Assembly: GCA_036362985.1 (NCBI GenBank)
Contig: JAYGXS010000003.1
Span: 85,054,292-85,118,291 of the forward strand
Reading direction: 5' to 3'
Source: Ligula intestinalis
Lineage: Eukaryota > Platyhelminthes > Cestoda > Diphyllobothriidea > Diphyllobothriidae
DNA: 64,000 nucleotides
The notes under the pieces are model-generated. The model worked only from the letters and a program-made list of their open reading frames with translations. It did not search any database and had not been told where the DNA came from. Below, piece by piece: positions 31,956-42,748 of this stretch; position 1 is the first letter of the stretch, and every line of letters starts with the position of its first letter. The translations under genes were made by a program, and so were the position numbers.

Positions 31956-32240
31956 ATAAGGTTTAATAAGGTTTATTTGTAAAGCACATCTTTGGCGCCG
32001 TCAAAAACCCCGGAGAGTCTTAAATTACTACTAAGGCAGTGATGTAGTCCGCATATGTTTTACCCTGACTGTGCTCATTAAAAATTTTGCCTTTAACTGT
32101 CGCAATTAGTAGATACTGAGAAGGTAGAATCCGAAAAGTACTGTCGCCACAGGGACTGCAGGGGCTAGCAGCTGCATGAAAATGCAGGTCTACCACAAGA
32201 CTTTGTTTAACCCAGCTAATTTTTGGTATGCACAACCATC
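31955..32240 (-). repeat. Dispersed element 3' end (minus), copy 1
   Basis: The block at about 31965-32011 (AATAAGGTTTATTTGTAAAG and CACATCTTTGGCGCCGTC) recurs at 48594-48640. On the minus strand it reads as a 3' end with AATAAA. A 71-codon minus frame (32235-32020) ends about 45 bases before it, with no domain I recognise. Confidence 0.5.
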
Positions 32241-32269
32241 AAGTTTTCCAACGATGTGGTTGACACATG

Positions 32270-35200
32270 CATTTGTGGGTTTCTTCATAAATGGCAGCTG
32301 CCGTATACACCCATCCTGAATTTCTTCCCAAAGCTCGATATTATTCATTGTCCGTTATTTCAAAGGGACAATTGTGTTTCCTAGGTAGAAGTTTGTATGG
32401 GGCCATTGGTGGCTACGTTGACCAACTCCTGTTCACAAACATAGAGAAGGCCTGCTGGGCTGCTTACACACTCGTATAATTTTAGTGACATTGGAGGCGG
32501 CGTGGAGTAGTTTCAACTCACTAACCTGGTTACACAGTCAATGATGTTGGTCGTGAAGTAATCAATTTTGGTATGCATTGCATTTTTTACTGATTTTTCA
32601 GTATCCTGAATATATCATCCTTTGTTATCTATTATTCCGCTATTTATCATCTATTTTAATTGAGTCAATAGAGTGGCCTTGAGTTTGTATTTTAGGTTTT
32701 GCGGTTTTAAATGGGTTATTTGGTTCGTGGCAGCGCCGGCTGATCGGCTATATTGTGCGTCGCAACGTTAGACATGCAAGGGCCTAGTAGTACTTGGCTT
32801 CTAGTTGGAATAAAACGAGTATGTTCACTTTTCCTGTAAATTTCATGGGTTTTAAGCCGGCAATACGTTCGTCCTTCCGAATTTATATAACGCACACTAT
32901 CTATTGTAAACTACAGCTATAGGTTTCAATTCAATATGTGCGTTGAATTTAACAGTAGTGTTCAATTGGCTTGCTTAAAGCTAACCATTTGATGTAGAGC
33001 TAGCCGATGCCTTCTGATTTCGTTTTCCGCCGTGGCTCCCGTAAAGTGGTTTGTAAGGCTTCTTCCAGTCATTGGCGAGATGAACGTTGGTGGGCGTTCC
33101 ACAGCGGTTGAACACTTAACATTAGCGCAAGCCAGCCTAACCTAAAACCACTTCGTACACTCTGCTGTCAAACAGTGCTCACGCGTTCAAAACATAAATC
33201 ATATCCTGTTCTTTGCATCTGCAAATTGGCATTTTGTGTTTAACTTGCTGACTGGATTACATGGTCACGCTTGTTTGAAGTCTGCGTTTGGTCTCCTATA
33301 GGTACGCTGCCGGCTGTACCGTCTTTGTGCTAGCCGACCATACTGTGTTGGGACGCAGTATTTCTTTCAGTGTTTTCTAAGGCAGGTAGCTTTCGAAGGA
33401 AGAAAATGCTCGCTTTGTGATGCATGGCAGGATGGAAACTCCCTTGTGGGCCACGCGCCGCCCGAGTGTACTTCCCCATGAGAAACCTAAGGGGTAATTG
33501 TATAATTTAATGCTAACACTTACAGAAGATGTCCAGAAAAAGGAACATCGGTCATGTCGTAGATTCGTGCATCATGCTTTGGCCTTTTTTGTGTCGAGGA
33601 TGGTCGTTGCCATTAGGTGCAAGAATGTCTGACATCTCGGTCTAGCCCTTATAAAAAGTAGTGATGATAAAGCATGTATATATAGAAAGTAAAGAATAGA
33701 AATTAAGAAGAATAACGAGCTGGCTGTAGACTATTTATGTTAATGTAAAGTAATGAGTTATTAGTAAAACAGGAGGGGTACCGAGAAAAAAGCGAACTAG
33801 CTAGTTACACATAATTTCCGTTAATATAGGGTTAATGAGTAGAAAAAGAGGGTTAGCGAAAAAAAAGAATACCAAAGATCTGTAGAAACGGTTCATATGG
33901 AGTGAGAAGTGGTCGCTAACTATCAGTCAGATACCGCTGGGAATTGCAGAACTGCTGGCATAATGCACACAAAACGAATGGGCCCCTTGGCACTTAAATC
34001 TACAATTTATTTATTTATAAATCCGATATGTCCTCAACCGCCTGTTGGCATAATGCCAGCACAAAGTGCCCTGCCAAATCCAGGATTATACCGATATATT
34101 TATATCAGTATTATGTCGGGTAATTTATGACAGCTTTATACCGGCATGTTTCTGCCTACATTATCGTGATTTATGTGCGCTACGCTCATGCTCATCCAAG
34201 AAGGGCCTCGCCAGCTCGTTTTAAACACACGCATCATATAACGTAAATCTAGCTTGCCATTCCCCTTGCTTAAAGTCCAATTTGTGAGATTACGGCAGAC
34301 CGTGTTCAGTTTCGCTTGGGGAGCGTATCTACGAATATATTATTTTTTTAAACACATTGACGCATGAACACCGCCGTATGCTCCGTGTGTAAGGGACCAA
34401 GCTCCTTGTAGTTTAATGTTTGCATCCTTCAATATATAGTCAGATTTGGGTATATTTAAGTCCCTTTCATTGCAGCTGTCCCAGGGGCAATATTCTGGCA
34501 TAATGTCCGTGTAATTCTGGCATGTGCAGGCCCGCACGCATGTTACCGGCATAAATTGGTCTACTACTTACTGGAAAAATTATCTATATATTGCGCTCAA
34601 TATCAGTTTAGTCTCTAAGCAAAGTGTCTGCATGAATCTTACGGTATCTCCACCCAATGGTAACCGTTGCCATCTTTTTCAGTAGTGTAAGATGGTACGT
34701 GTCGTTTCTTTGACCAGCATAAACTGAACCTCCAGTAAGTAGGATGAATGTAATCGAAAGTGTGGTAATAAAATAACACTGCAACTCCTTATCAGGAACC
34801 AGAGCATTATTTGGTGAATGCTACAGTCGTAAGTCGGCGTAGAAATCTAAAACCTTAATACTCAAGCCAAGCAACCTAAGCGAAAACCCGGCGTTGAACA
34901 GCATGGGGCACTTTGATTGGCTGATAGGGGCTGACAAAATCCAAATTTATTGCAAGTATTTACACTTTTGATTTTTAGCTGCTTTTTAATACAACTTGAG
35001 AGAACTGGTGTGTTATGCTTGTTAACTCTTCCGTGTATTATGGGGTCTTTACTATGGCTAGTTGACATCGCTAAAACAATTCATGCAGACTTTGATTAGT
35101 ACAGGGAAATAGTTATTTTATTTCCGATGGCCTTTCCATAATCTACTGATGCGAATCTTGAAGGCTCCATAAAATCTATTTGTCCGCTTTTGAATATACA

Positions 35201-38200
35201 TCTCTGGTAATATCGTGACTTGAAATCCATCGAGCCCGAATTGTTATTGGGAAGGATCTTATACATATATTTCATAAGTTTACTTGTTGCACATTTCCCT
35301 TTCACAGGAAGAAGTAAACCCTGGAGAACAGTGGGTCTTGCGTCCTCATAAGGTAATGTCTACGGTCCGTTGTATTTGTGTTTTTAAATATTATTATTTT
35401 TTGTCGTATCAGCATTACCTTTAATTATTTTTAATGTTTTACAGGTAGAAGAAGTTCCAAACACAGAGACCATGTATCAGCATCACAAGGTAATTCTCAT
35501 AGTCTGTGGTAGGTCTGTACTGCATTTAGGCCTCAGAATCATTATCGTCAAATCGAATCGTATGAATTATTTACCCTTACATTTTATTGGTTTTAGTCAC
35601 AACGTGGAAATCGGCGACTGTATGCCGAGCAAGACTCGAGTGGGTCCAGTGGAAGTGACTGTGTAGGCAACGGGGATGAGTGGAAGCCCTCACCGGCGAT
35701 GTCACCTTCACCAGCTGAGGTGAACCACGATAGACTGACATCAACAATCCCCTCAAGTGTTCCAACAGAGGATTTCGCGGTAAAATGCTTATCTATTCCC
35801 ACGAAAACCTCTGATCCAACAAGTGCGTTTTTGTTTTATCACTTCTTATCCTCACAGGGATGCAGTACTCGACGGTAGAGGAAACTACTGTTGAAGAACA
35901 TAAAAACCAGTTAGAAGGTGATCGAATTTTTTTGAGTGGTGGTATTTTTGCCTTTTCGTTACTCTGTGTTACAGTGTCCTCCAGTGCAGTTCACACGGTG
36001 TATGCGTTGTCTTTTTATTGATATGAATCTGGTCTTGGAAGTCTTGCGAAAAATAATAACGGGTCGTAATTATTGTGTTCTACGGGGTCACTGGCATAGA
36101 ACTGAATTTAAAGAATATGTCTGTACAATAAGGAGGTCTTTGAAACCCGCCCGGTGCAGTCGGCCTGCGCAGCCATTATGATAAATGATAAGGTATCCTC
36201 GTCACCTGACCATTTCTGATTGTTCCTGAATTCGTTACGTGCATTGCAAAATGTCGTTCTGTTCACAGAGACCATCCATTTGTTACCTAAAAAGAATTCT
36301 ACTGGTATCTGGAATTTATTTTATTGCTTTCTGCCAATATTTAAGCAAACAAGAATAGCAGTCCAGTCCTTCGTCTTTTGATTTTTTGTTTGTTTTACAG
36401 CCGTGCGCGGGTATACCTGTAAATTCTGTGGCAAGGCCTTTGCGAAGAACATGCTGCTGAAGCATGTCAACGGCGTCCACGAAAGTACGTGCACTTTTCT
36501 GATCAGTGGATCCCCAATTCTCATGGCATTTTTTAATGTGTTGACTACCTGCACTACCCTTTTTCTCCTTTATGACTATCGTGAACGTAAACACAGTCTA
36601 TGCATTCTGTTTGAAGCACGGATAGCACTAGGGCTTGCCAGTCTGCCACCTATCTATTCACACTCTAATGCATCCTATAATTGGCTTACTTTGTCTACCG
36701 TTAGAAACGCTGTTAGGATAATGAGTTGGGGATGGTGTTAAAGTTGCATTGCTGTGGGACTTAGTACCACAGGGCTCTGTCAGAAATATTTTCATTTGAC
36801 ACGATTAACTGAAAGAACTCCATTAAGGGTGATTTCACCGGCTGCTTTTCTGTTTCCTCTGTGTGTTGTGTGGTAGCAGTGAAACATTTTTGAACAATTT
36901 TACGCCTACATCTATAACTTTCATTAGCCTCGAAAGTGAAAAAAAGCCCTAGGACCATCTAAACCTAACTATTTGTTGTTCTTTTGTTTCAGAGCTGCGA
37001 AACTTCCCGTGTGATATTTGTGGGGCTTCTTTCATGCACAGCGGAAAGCTGAAGTTGCACGTGAACGCAGTGCACGAAAGTACGCCTCTTTATCTGCGAG
37101 CTAACACTTCATCTTTTGGCTTGATCTATGTTTATGATAATTTGCTTAGAAGAGGCCTCGACGTAGGCCCTATCGCCGTGTCAGGCAGTGCCTGGCTTGT
37201 TGAAAGTTTAGGACAGTGCTCTGGTGCTTGTAATTCTCGTCTGCCTTCACTCGGGATTGCAATATTTGAGGAAATGAAAGTGAGTCCATGGCGTGTTGTC
37301 ATTGCAGTAGCGAGGGCGAGCCCTTTGTCTCCCACGCATTGACTTCAGTGATCTCCATGTGCAGTTATCTTCTTAGGATATAGGGCAGACCGCCTTGTTT
37401 GTTGCTGCCCGTTTCCCTCTCCTGTTTAGCTGATGATACGAACCATCTCTATTTAGCCGACAAACGAAACCATCTGTACGAATGTCGTGAAGTCGTTGAT
37501 TCAGAAACGTAAATTTTTGGAATATTACTTGATGTAGAGTTTGGAAGCATAGTCTTCTAGCCTGATATTTTGCTAGTATTTTGGTTTTTCTTCTTATAGG
37601 TTATCCATTTTCATTATCCTTGCACGTAAAAGAAGCCTTGATGCAAGTAAAATAAGTCTCTGGTACAGTAAAAACTCTTAGTATGCTGTTTTCGATTGTT
37701 TCAGATCTGCGGAACTTCCCTTGCGATATTTGTGGCCACTTGTCCAAACACAAGGCAGCCCTGAAGACGCACGTCAACGCTGTGCACAAAAGTACGTTTC
37801 ATCTTGCTTGTTTTTTTCGAGTTTTCTGCTCGTCTTTCTGCCTCCTCTGTTTGCCAATACTTTCCTGGAATACGCAATTAACTGATGAATTGGAGAGGGA
37901 AGAGAAAGAGAACGAGTTAGGATTGGCCCTCAGGAATTATACCTCGTGCCAAATTAGTGCATTTCCCTTTGTCTGGTAGATGTTGTGAGGACCAGGACAT
38001 GTGTGGCCCGCGTAGACAGTATGCTGACTATCTCGTCTGATTGTCTCGACCTTATATTTTCGTCTGGCAGGTTTTATGATTCTCTTGCTCCCCTGCCGGC
38101 GGTGTCAGAGACGCGGACTGGTTTTTTTGGTCAGATTAGGTTTGATGCATGGGGGCTATGGTTAGGGTCAGGGCTAGGGGGGTGACGTCTAGGTATGGGG

Positions 38201-38600
38201 CACATAAATAGGATTGCCATTGGCAATCATTTGACCTCGACTTGCTTATTTTAAGTTTTTCTTGTAGACTCCCAACTACCATTATCTTCTAACGTGAAAG
38301 AAGCCTTAGGGCAAGTTAACCCAGTCAATGGTACAGTGAATTTTCTTAGTGTTTTTTTGTTTCAGATCTGCGGAACTTCACTTGCGATATTTGTGGGCAT
38401 TCTTTTCACCAGAAGACAGGCCTGAATAAGCACATCAACACTGTGCACCAAAGTACGGCTCTTTTTCTTCCAATTCACCCCTCATCTTTTTTTGCCTGCT
38501 CGCTGTTTGTCAATATTTCCTTGTGACACGCAATTTACTGGTGTAGTTGTGACGACAGAGAAAGATAGGCTGGCCGTAGGCGTTTGCCGGGACACTCACA
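32270..38600 (+). CDS. Zinc-finger gene, block II (seven exons recognised)
   Basis: Plus-strand copy of the zinc-finger gene. Exons: micro-exon a 35308-35352, micro-exon b 35445-35489, exon c 35597-35822, and finger exons 36401-36484, 36993-37079, 37705-37791 and 38366-38452. All phases match block I (0-0, 0-0, 0-1, then 1-1). The upstream region 32.3-35.3 kb is intron-like and collinear with block I in the opposite direction. Finger 1 lacks one helix residue and finger 3 has Ser for the conserved Phe. Further exons are lost in the 100-base gap at 38611, beyond which an alpha LINE follows. Likely a nuclear C2H2 protein. A first coding exon was not identified, so the copy could be 5'-incomplete. 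Confidence 0.75.
32500..35307 (+). other. Block II upstream intron region
   Basis: Homologous to 17.6-15.5 kb (inverted) and, in patches, to 58.6-62.7 kb. It lacks both the roughly 490-bp insertion at 58710-59200 and the pogo element of block III, so it provides the empty-site sequences. No exon recognised. Confidence 0.55.
35308..35352 (+). CDS. Block II micro-exon a (45 nt)
   Basis: Acceptor CCTTTCACAG, donor GTAATG, phase 0-0. Encodes EEVNPGEQWVLRPHK. Confidence 0.78.
35445..35489 (+). CDS. Block II micro-exon b (45 nt)
   Basis: Acceptor TTTTACAG, donor GTAATT, phase 0-0. Encodes VEEVPNTETMYQHHK. Same length, and a similar start (acidic-Val) and end (His-Lys), as micro-exon a, so the pair may be an old exon duplication. 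Confidence 0.78.
35597..35822 (+). CDS. Block II exon c, Ser/Asp-rich (226 nt)
   Basis: Acceptor GGTTTTAG, donor GTGCGT, phase 0 to 1. Encodes SQRGNRRLYAEQDSSGSSGS, then DEWKPSPAMSPSP and a Ser/Thr/Pro-rich tail to KTSDPT. It starts two codons upstream of the block I and III exon c because the ancestral acceptor (CACAG) is mutated to CACAA and a new TAG lies six bases earlier. Confidence 0.75.
35823..36400 (+). other. Block II intron between exon c and finger 1
   Basis: A 578-base intron bounded by GTGCGT and TTTTACAG. No further exon is visible. Confidence 0.55.
36401..36484 (+). CDS. Block II finger exon 1 (84 nt)
   Basis: Acceptor TGTTTTACAG, donor GTACGT, phase 1-1. Finger CKFCGKAF-AKNMLLK-HVNGVH: only 11 residues between the second Cys and first His, one codon shorter than the block I counterpart, so zinc binding geometry may be altered. 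Confidence 0.82.
36993..37079 (+). CDS. Block II finger exon 2 (87 nt)
   Basis: Acceptor TTTGTTTCAG, donor GTACGC, phase 1-1. Finger CDICGASF-MHSGKLKL-HVNAVH with canonical spacing. Confidence 0.87.
37705..37791 (+). CDS. Block II finger exon 3 (87 nt)
   Basis: Acceptor ATTGTTTCAG, donor GTACGT, phase 1-1. Finger CDICGHLS-KHKAALKT-HVNAVH. Ligands are intact, but the core Phe is Ser. Confidence 0.86.
38366..38452 (+). CDS. Block II finger exon 4 (87 nt)
   Basis: Acceptor TTGTTTCAG, donor GTACGG, phase 1-1. Finger CDICGHSF-HQKTGLNK-HINTVH, the counterpart of block I finger 5. Confidence 0.87.
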
Positions 38601-38610
38601 GTCTCATAGT

Positions 38611-38710
38611 NNNNNNNNNNNNNNNNNNNNNNNNNNNNNNNNNNNNNNNNNNNNNNNNNNNNNNNNNNNNNNNNNNNNNNNNNNNNNNNNNNNNNNNNNN
38701 NNNNNNNNNN
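38611..38710. other. Assembly gap (100 N)
   Basis: A 100-base scaffold-style gap. The zinc-finger gene enters on the left and an alpha LINE emerges mid-ORF on the right, so the open frame that appears to span it (38492-39850) is not a real fusion. Confidence 0.99.
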
Positions 38711-39850
38711 AGTAAAGCTTTTGACAAGGTGCCTCATAGGCGCCTTTTAGTGAAACTGGAAGCCCTAGGCATCAGGCCTCCCCTCCTCGATTTCATTGCC
38801 TCCTACCTGTCTAACCGCAGCCAGAAGGTCTTAGTAGGCAATAGCTACTCGATGCCTCAGCCGATAACGAGTGGTGTATTACAAGGCACGGTTTTAGGTC
38901 CCCTCCTTTTCATTCTTTACATAAATGAAATTTCAACAGTGCTAAATAATTCGGAAAATTTCATTTATGCTGATGACCTTAAGTGTATTTACTCATTTTC
39001 TAAGGACACGGCCAGTAGTTGTGTTGATAAAGTTAACGCAGACTTGCGTACTCTATCAAGTTGGAGCGCAACATGGCAGATGGAGTTTTCTCCATCAAAA
39101 TGTAGTTTCTTGAGTTTTGGTCCCGCAAGGCTTCCTGGACCAATTATCTTCCAAAATAGTCCACTGTTAGAAAGATCTACGATCAAGGATTTGGGTCTTA
39201 CTTACACGAATAAGCTTGCATTATCACCTCATGCAGATCGAATTTCTGCCAAGGCCGCACAGATATGTGGGTTTATATCGCATAACTTTTTCCTTCCAGA
39301 AATGAAGTTAAAACTATACCGCATGTTTGTTCTTCCTATACTAGAATACTGCTGCCCGCTTTTTGGCCTCATGACCCAGCATGACCGTAGTAAGATTGAA
39401 AAGGTTCAGCGAGTTTTCACTCGTAAAATATTTTCTGTTTCTGGGTCTGGTATGTGTTATACAGATAGATGTCAATTAGCAAACATGAAATTTCTTTGGA
39501 TAAGAAGACTCGAAGCTGGTCTATGCTTTCTGTTTCGCGTTAACAATAGTCCTAATCTCCCACAAATTAACGCTCTCCTTCCAGTTGACCGACCTTACGC
39601 CACTCGTAACTCTTCCATGATAATTTTACCACCCCGTAGCTCCACATCTAACCGTTCTCGCTTTTTTACCTCCAAATATGCTTTTATTTGGAACAACCTT
39701 CCTCTCGATATTAGACTGTCTTCTACACTGTCGATTTTTAAAGGCAAATTATATAAGCATTTAAATTTAGAGGAAATAAAGTCGTTACTGTCTGTTTCCT
39801 TTCCAAACACGCAAGTTGTAGATTTTGAAAAGGGTCCTCCTGGCATTTGA
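38711..39850 (+). CDS. Alpha LINE reverse transcriptase, C-terminal 380 codons (partial)
   Basis: An open frame from the gap edge with no internal stop. Blocks in order: SKAFDKVPHRRLL (first catalytic Asp lies in the gap or just before), ITSGVLQGTVLGPLLFILYI, IYADDLKCIYSF, WSATWQMEFSPSKC, KDLGLTYTNKLALSPHADRI, LEYCCPLFGLMTQHDRSKIE, and the C-terminal RRLEAGLCFLFRVNNSPNL and ALLPVDRPYATRN. This is the least damaged alpha RT in the window. Confidence 0.9.
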   Translation, partial: SKAFDKVPHRRLLVKLEALGIRPPLLDFIASYLSNRSQKVLVGNSYSMPQPITSGVLQGTVLGPLLFILYINEISTVLNNSENFIYADDLKCIYSFSKDTASSCVDKVNADLRTLSSWSATWQMEFSPSKCSFLSFGPARLPGPIIFQNSPLLERSTIKDLGLTYTNKLALSPHADRISAKAAQICGFISHNFFLPEMKLKLYRMFVLPILEYCCPLFGLMTQHDRSKIEKVQRVFTRKIFSVSGSGMCYTDRCQLANMKFLWIRRLEAGLCFLFRVNNSPNLPQINALLPVDRPYATRNSSMIILPPRSSTSNRSRFFTSKYAFIWNNLPLDIRLSSTLSIFKGKLYKHLNLEEIKSLLSVSFPNTQVVDFEKGPPGI

Positions 39851-40156
39851 AGCTCTTCCCAGGATACTAAAATGGTTTCTAAATATGTTAGCATTTCCCT
39901 CTGCAGAGTCAAGCATCACTTCCAAGGGCTGCGAATTCTTCTCCGTTTTTGCAACCTTCGTTGTGGTCTTCGCGATTGGCTCTGGAATCTGGTGGGTCGC
40001 AACTCGATGACGTTGCCTTGACTTCTACTGCCTTCTCCTGCCTTCCGGATGACCCCTTCCTAACTCAACGATATATTATTTTTTCCCATGACCATAAACG
40101 TCCCGAACCCTCAACATCAGGTCCCAAACTAACCACATCAAACCCTTTTACCTATT

Positions 40157-40345
40157 AAGGCAGTTTTTTCTCCTAAACTTTTTTTGAACTCGGTGGCCCG
40201 CTGAACTCATCCACCGATCTAGGAGTTTTTTTTACTGCCGATGACAATTATTTATAAGAGTTCGCTGCTTATCATTATTATTTTTATTTTCACGATAGCA
40301 CTAAGTTTGTAACGACAGGGCCCCTTGGGCCTTAAATATACAAAT
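40157..40345 (+). other. Alpha LINE 3' UTR stem and terminal GGCCC/GGGCC block
   Basis: GGCAGT..CTCCTA is complementary to TAGGAG..ACTGCC at its two ends, with T-rich strands facing each other between. It is followed about 90 bases on by the near-palindromic GGGCCCCTTGGGCC and the end of the element. Equivalents occur at 1911-2000, 24041-24125 and 29690-29775. Confidence 0.75.
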
Positions 40346-40450
40346 TATTAAATATACAAATTATTATTATTAATCTTAAGTATTGCTTGATTGCAGGCGA
40401 TTTTAACCTTCCTGACGTGCAATGGTTTCCACCATCCGGTCCTTTAAAGC

Positions 40451-40999
40451 TTGAGAGGAGCAAACATACTCGACCTAAGTTTTTGTAGGGGATGCAAACC
40501 ACTTTCAATGTCATCCTTAGACGCACTTGGGAGTTCAGACCATCCTACAGTTGTTAGTGAACTAGAACTGGAGGCGGATGAAACATTTTCCCAAAAGTAT
40601 AGTTTTTATCATGACTTTCAATCAGTAAACACGGCTGACCTACTGGCACATCTAAACGCTCTTGACTGGTCTGAATTTTTCCAATGTTTGGATGTATATG
40701 TTTGTACCGATGCACTGTACAAAGTGTTGGATCCACTCATCCTCCACTTTGTTCCCCGTAAGAAAGTAATACATGTCAAGGATGAAGTGTACCTTCCTCT
40801 GTCTTTCCGTCGTAGGCTGTGTAATCTCTCTCGTCGTTTGCATCGGCAGAACGACACTTCCGTTCTGCCCTTGATCACACTGATCTTTGAGCAGGCCAAG
40901 AATCTCTCCGAAGAAAAGCAGATAGCCGAAGAGGCTCACTTCGCTGAAAATCCTTCCCTTTATGTTGCGAAACTCTTTTCGCGTACAGTAAAAGCGTAG
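40451..40999 (+). pseudogene. Gamma LINE endonuclease C-terminus and linker
   Basis: A 182-codon frame with GANILDLSF, the SDH motif (GSSDHPTVVSELELEADE) and a basic linker FVPRKKVIHVKDEVYLPLSF. It ends at a TAG in the middle of the linker. The following sequence remains in frame and homologous (QHPILQDALGNPIADAKL). Confidence 0.87.
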
Positions 41000-41059
41000 A
41001 GGAAAACGCAACACCCCATACTTCAAGATGCTTTAGGAAACCCCATAGCTGACGCTAAG

Positions 41060-41911
41060 TTGACCGCCGATAGCTTCAATGCGTTCCTATCCAAAACTTT
41101 TAGTGAAAGCTCGTTCGCTGCACCTCCTGTTATCCAGGCTTGGACGGGTGCCATACTCGAAACCATAAGTTTTACCGTCTGGGATGTGACTGTAGCCATT
41201 CGTCGTTATCGTCAATCCTATAGTCCAGGATCAGATGGCATCCCAGTTAGCATTCTAAAAGCTGAAGCGAATGATATCTTTCCGTCTATTCTTTGTTAGG
41301 TATTTAATCTTGCTCTTGAGAGCGAAACCTTTATTTCGTTGTGGAAGGAATCGCACATAATGGCTATTCGCAAGCATGGCCGATCGACGTCATTCGACAA
41401 CTTTAGGCCAATAAATACACTTCTCGCAGCCTCGAAGATCTTGGAGACCTTAATCAAAGAAAAGATGATGAGTCACTTGACAGAGAACAACCTGCTCAAT
41501 ACAGCTCAACATGGCTTTATCGAGAAACGATCTTGTGACACCTGTCAGATCTCTCTCTTTGATTATGTGCTGCAATCTAGAGACAGCGGTTTTGCCACTT
41601 ATAGCGTCTATTTTGATTTTACTAAGGCCTTTGATCGGGTCGATCATAACCTCCTCCTTCTGAAACTAGCCTCCTTCGGCATAGGTAGCAAGCCACTGAA
41701 CTTCATATCTTCCTATTTGGGTGCTCGCACACAACGAGTAAAAATTTCTAATGTTATCTCCAACCCCACGCATGTGAGGAGTGGAGTTATACAGGGTAGT
41801 GTACTGGGTCCGCTCCTATTTTGCCTGTTTGTCAACGACGTTTCAGATTGTTTTCAGTATGGCAGACCCTTCATGTACGCTGATGATTTCAAAGTCGCTT
41901 ATCGATATTAA
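41060..41911 (+). pseudogene. Gamma LINE reverse transcriptase
   Basis: Frames 41060-41299 and 41339-41911, split by a TAG. RT blocks: SPGSDGIPVSILKAEAND, FDNFRPINTLLAASKILETL, QHGFIEKRSCDT, VYFDFTKAFDRVDHNLLL, VRSGVIQGSVLGPLLFCLFV and FMYADDFKVAY. All catalytic Asp residues are present. Confidence 0.9.
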
Positions 41912-42095
41912 CCGGCAGATCGCAACATCGTGCTCGAGCTGATAAAAAGGATCTTCAGGCCTTCGTCCAGTGCGTGGCACATGGCGCCTCACCCTTTCAT
42001 GGCACAAATGTTCCGTTATGGTTGTTGGCGACGATCATCAACCGGAATGAAGCATTGACGGCCACGAACTAAATGTCCCAGGAGTTATCAAGGAT

Positions 42096-42748
42096 TTGGG
42101 CATATCCTACTCTAATAGTCTCAATTTGTCAGAGCACTGTGCCCTGATAGTCTCGAAAGCACGCCGAACCACCGGATTTATCCTTAGAAATTTTAAGACT
42201 ATCAAGGTTAGAACCAGCCTTTATAATGTGTACGTGAGACCTAGTCTTGAATACTGCTCGCCTCTATTCAGTCTTCTGCGCACTAGTGAACGGAAGAAAA
42301 TAGAATCGGTGCAGCACTTCTTCACTAGAAGAGTTTTCACTACAGAACACCGTAACTTAACCTACCAACAAAGGTGCGAACTTATAAAGCTGGATCCCCT
42401 ATGGCTTCGTCGATTGCAGAAGGGTCTTTTTTACTGTTTAAATTTTTGAATGGTCAAACCTTTAATCCCCTTAGTACAATAAGGCAGCTTGAGCACTCTC
42501 GACGCGCCAGTCATCGAGACGTATTTTTATTTCTTCCTATGGCACGTACAGTTAAGTACCGGCAATTCTTTTCAGTAAATGCCATATCAATCTGGAATAA
42601 GCTGCCCAAAAGTATTAAAACCCAGCAAAACTACACTATGTTTAAGAGAGCTATAACTAGTTTTCTTCATTCAGGGCAAGTTTCACGAATTTTGGGTGCT
42701 GACTCGGTGGAATCTCTCTTTCACTCTGATGGCGTTCGTGGACTTTGA
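42096..42748 (+). pseudogene. Gamma LINE C-terminal domain
   Basis: Frames 42096-42449 and 42374-42748 overlap across a frameshift near 42440. Blocks: ISYSNSLNLSEHCALIVSKA, LEYCSPLFSLLRTSERKKIE, RCELIKLDPLWLRRLQKGL, and ISIWNKLPKSIKTQ near the end. The stop is at 42746-42748. Confidence 0.87.

Larger units (their letters stand above)
38711..40345 (+). mobile_element. Alpha LINE, best preserved RT C-terminal half
   Basis: Continuous coding from the gap edge to 39850, then a 3' UTR with the split stem (about 40157-40236) and terminal block GGGCCCCTTGGGCC followed by TTAAATATACAAATTA. The upstream part is hidden by the gap. It abuts the gamma LINE at about 40375. Confidence 0.9.

Noticed and set aside
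38492..39850. 452-codon frame crossing the 38611 gap
   Set aside because: The frame is only continuous because N bases hide any stop. The left side is zinc-finger intron and the right side is LINE RT.
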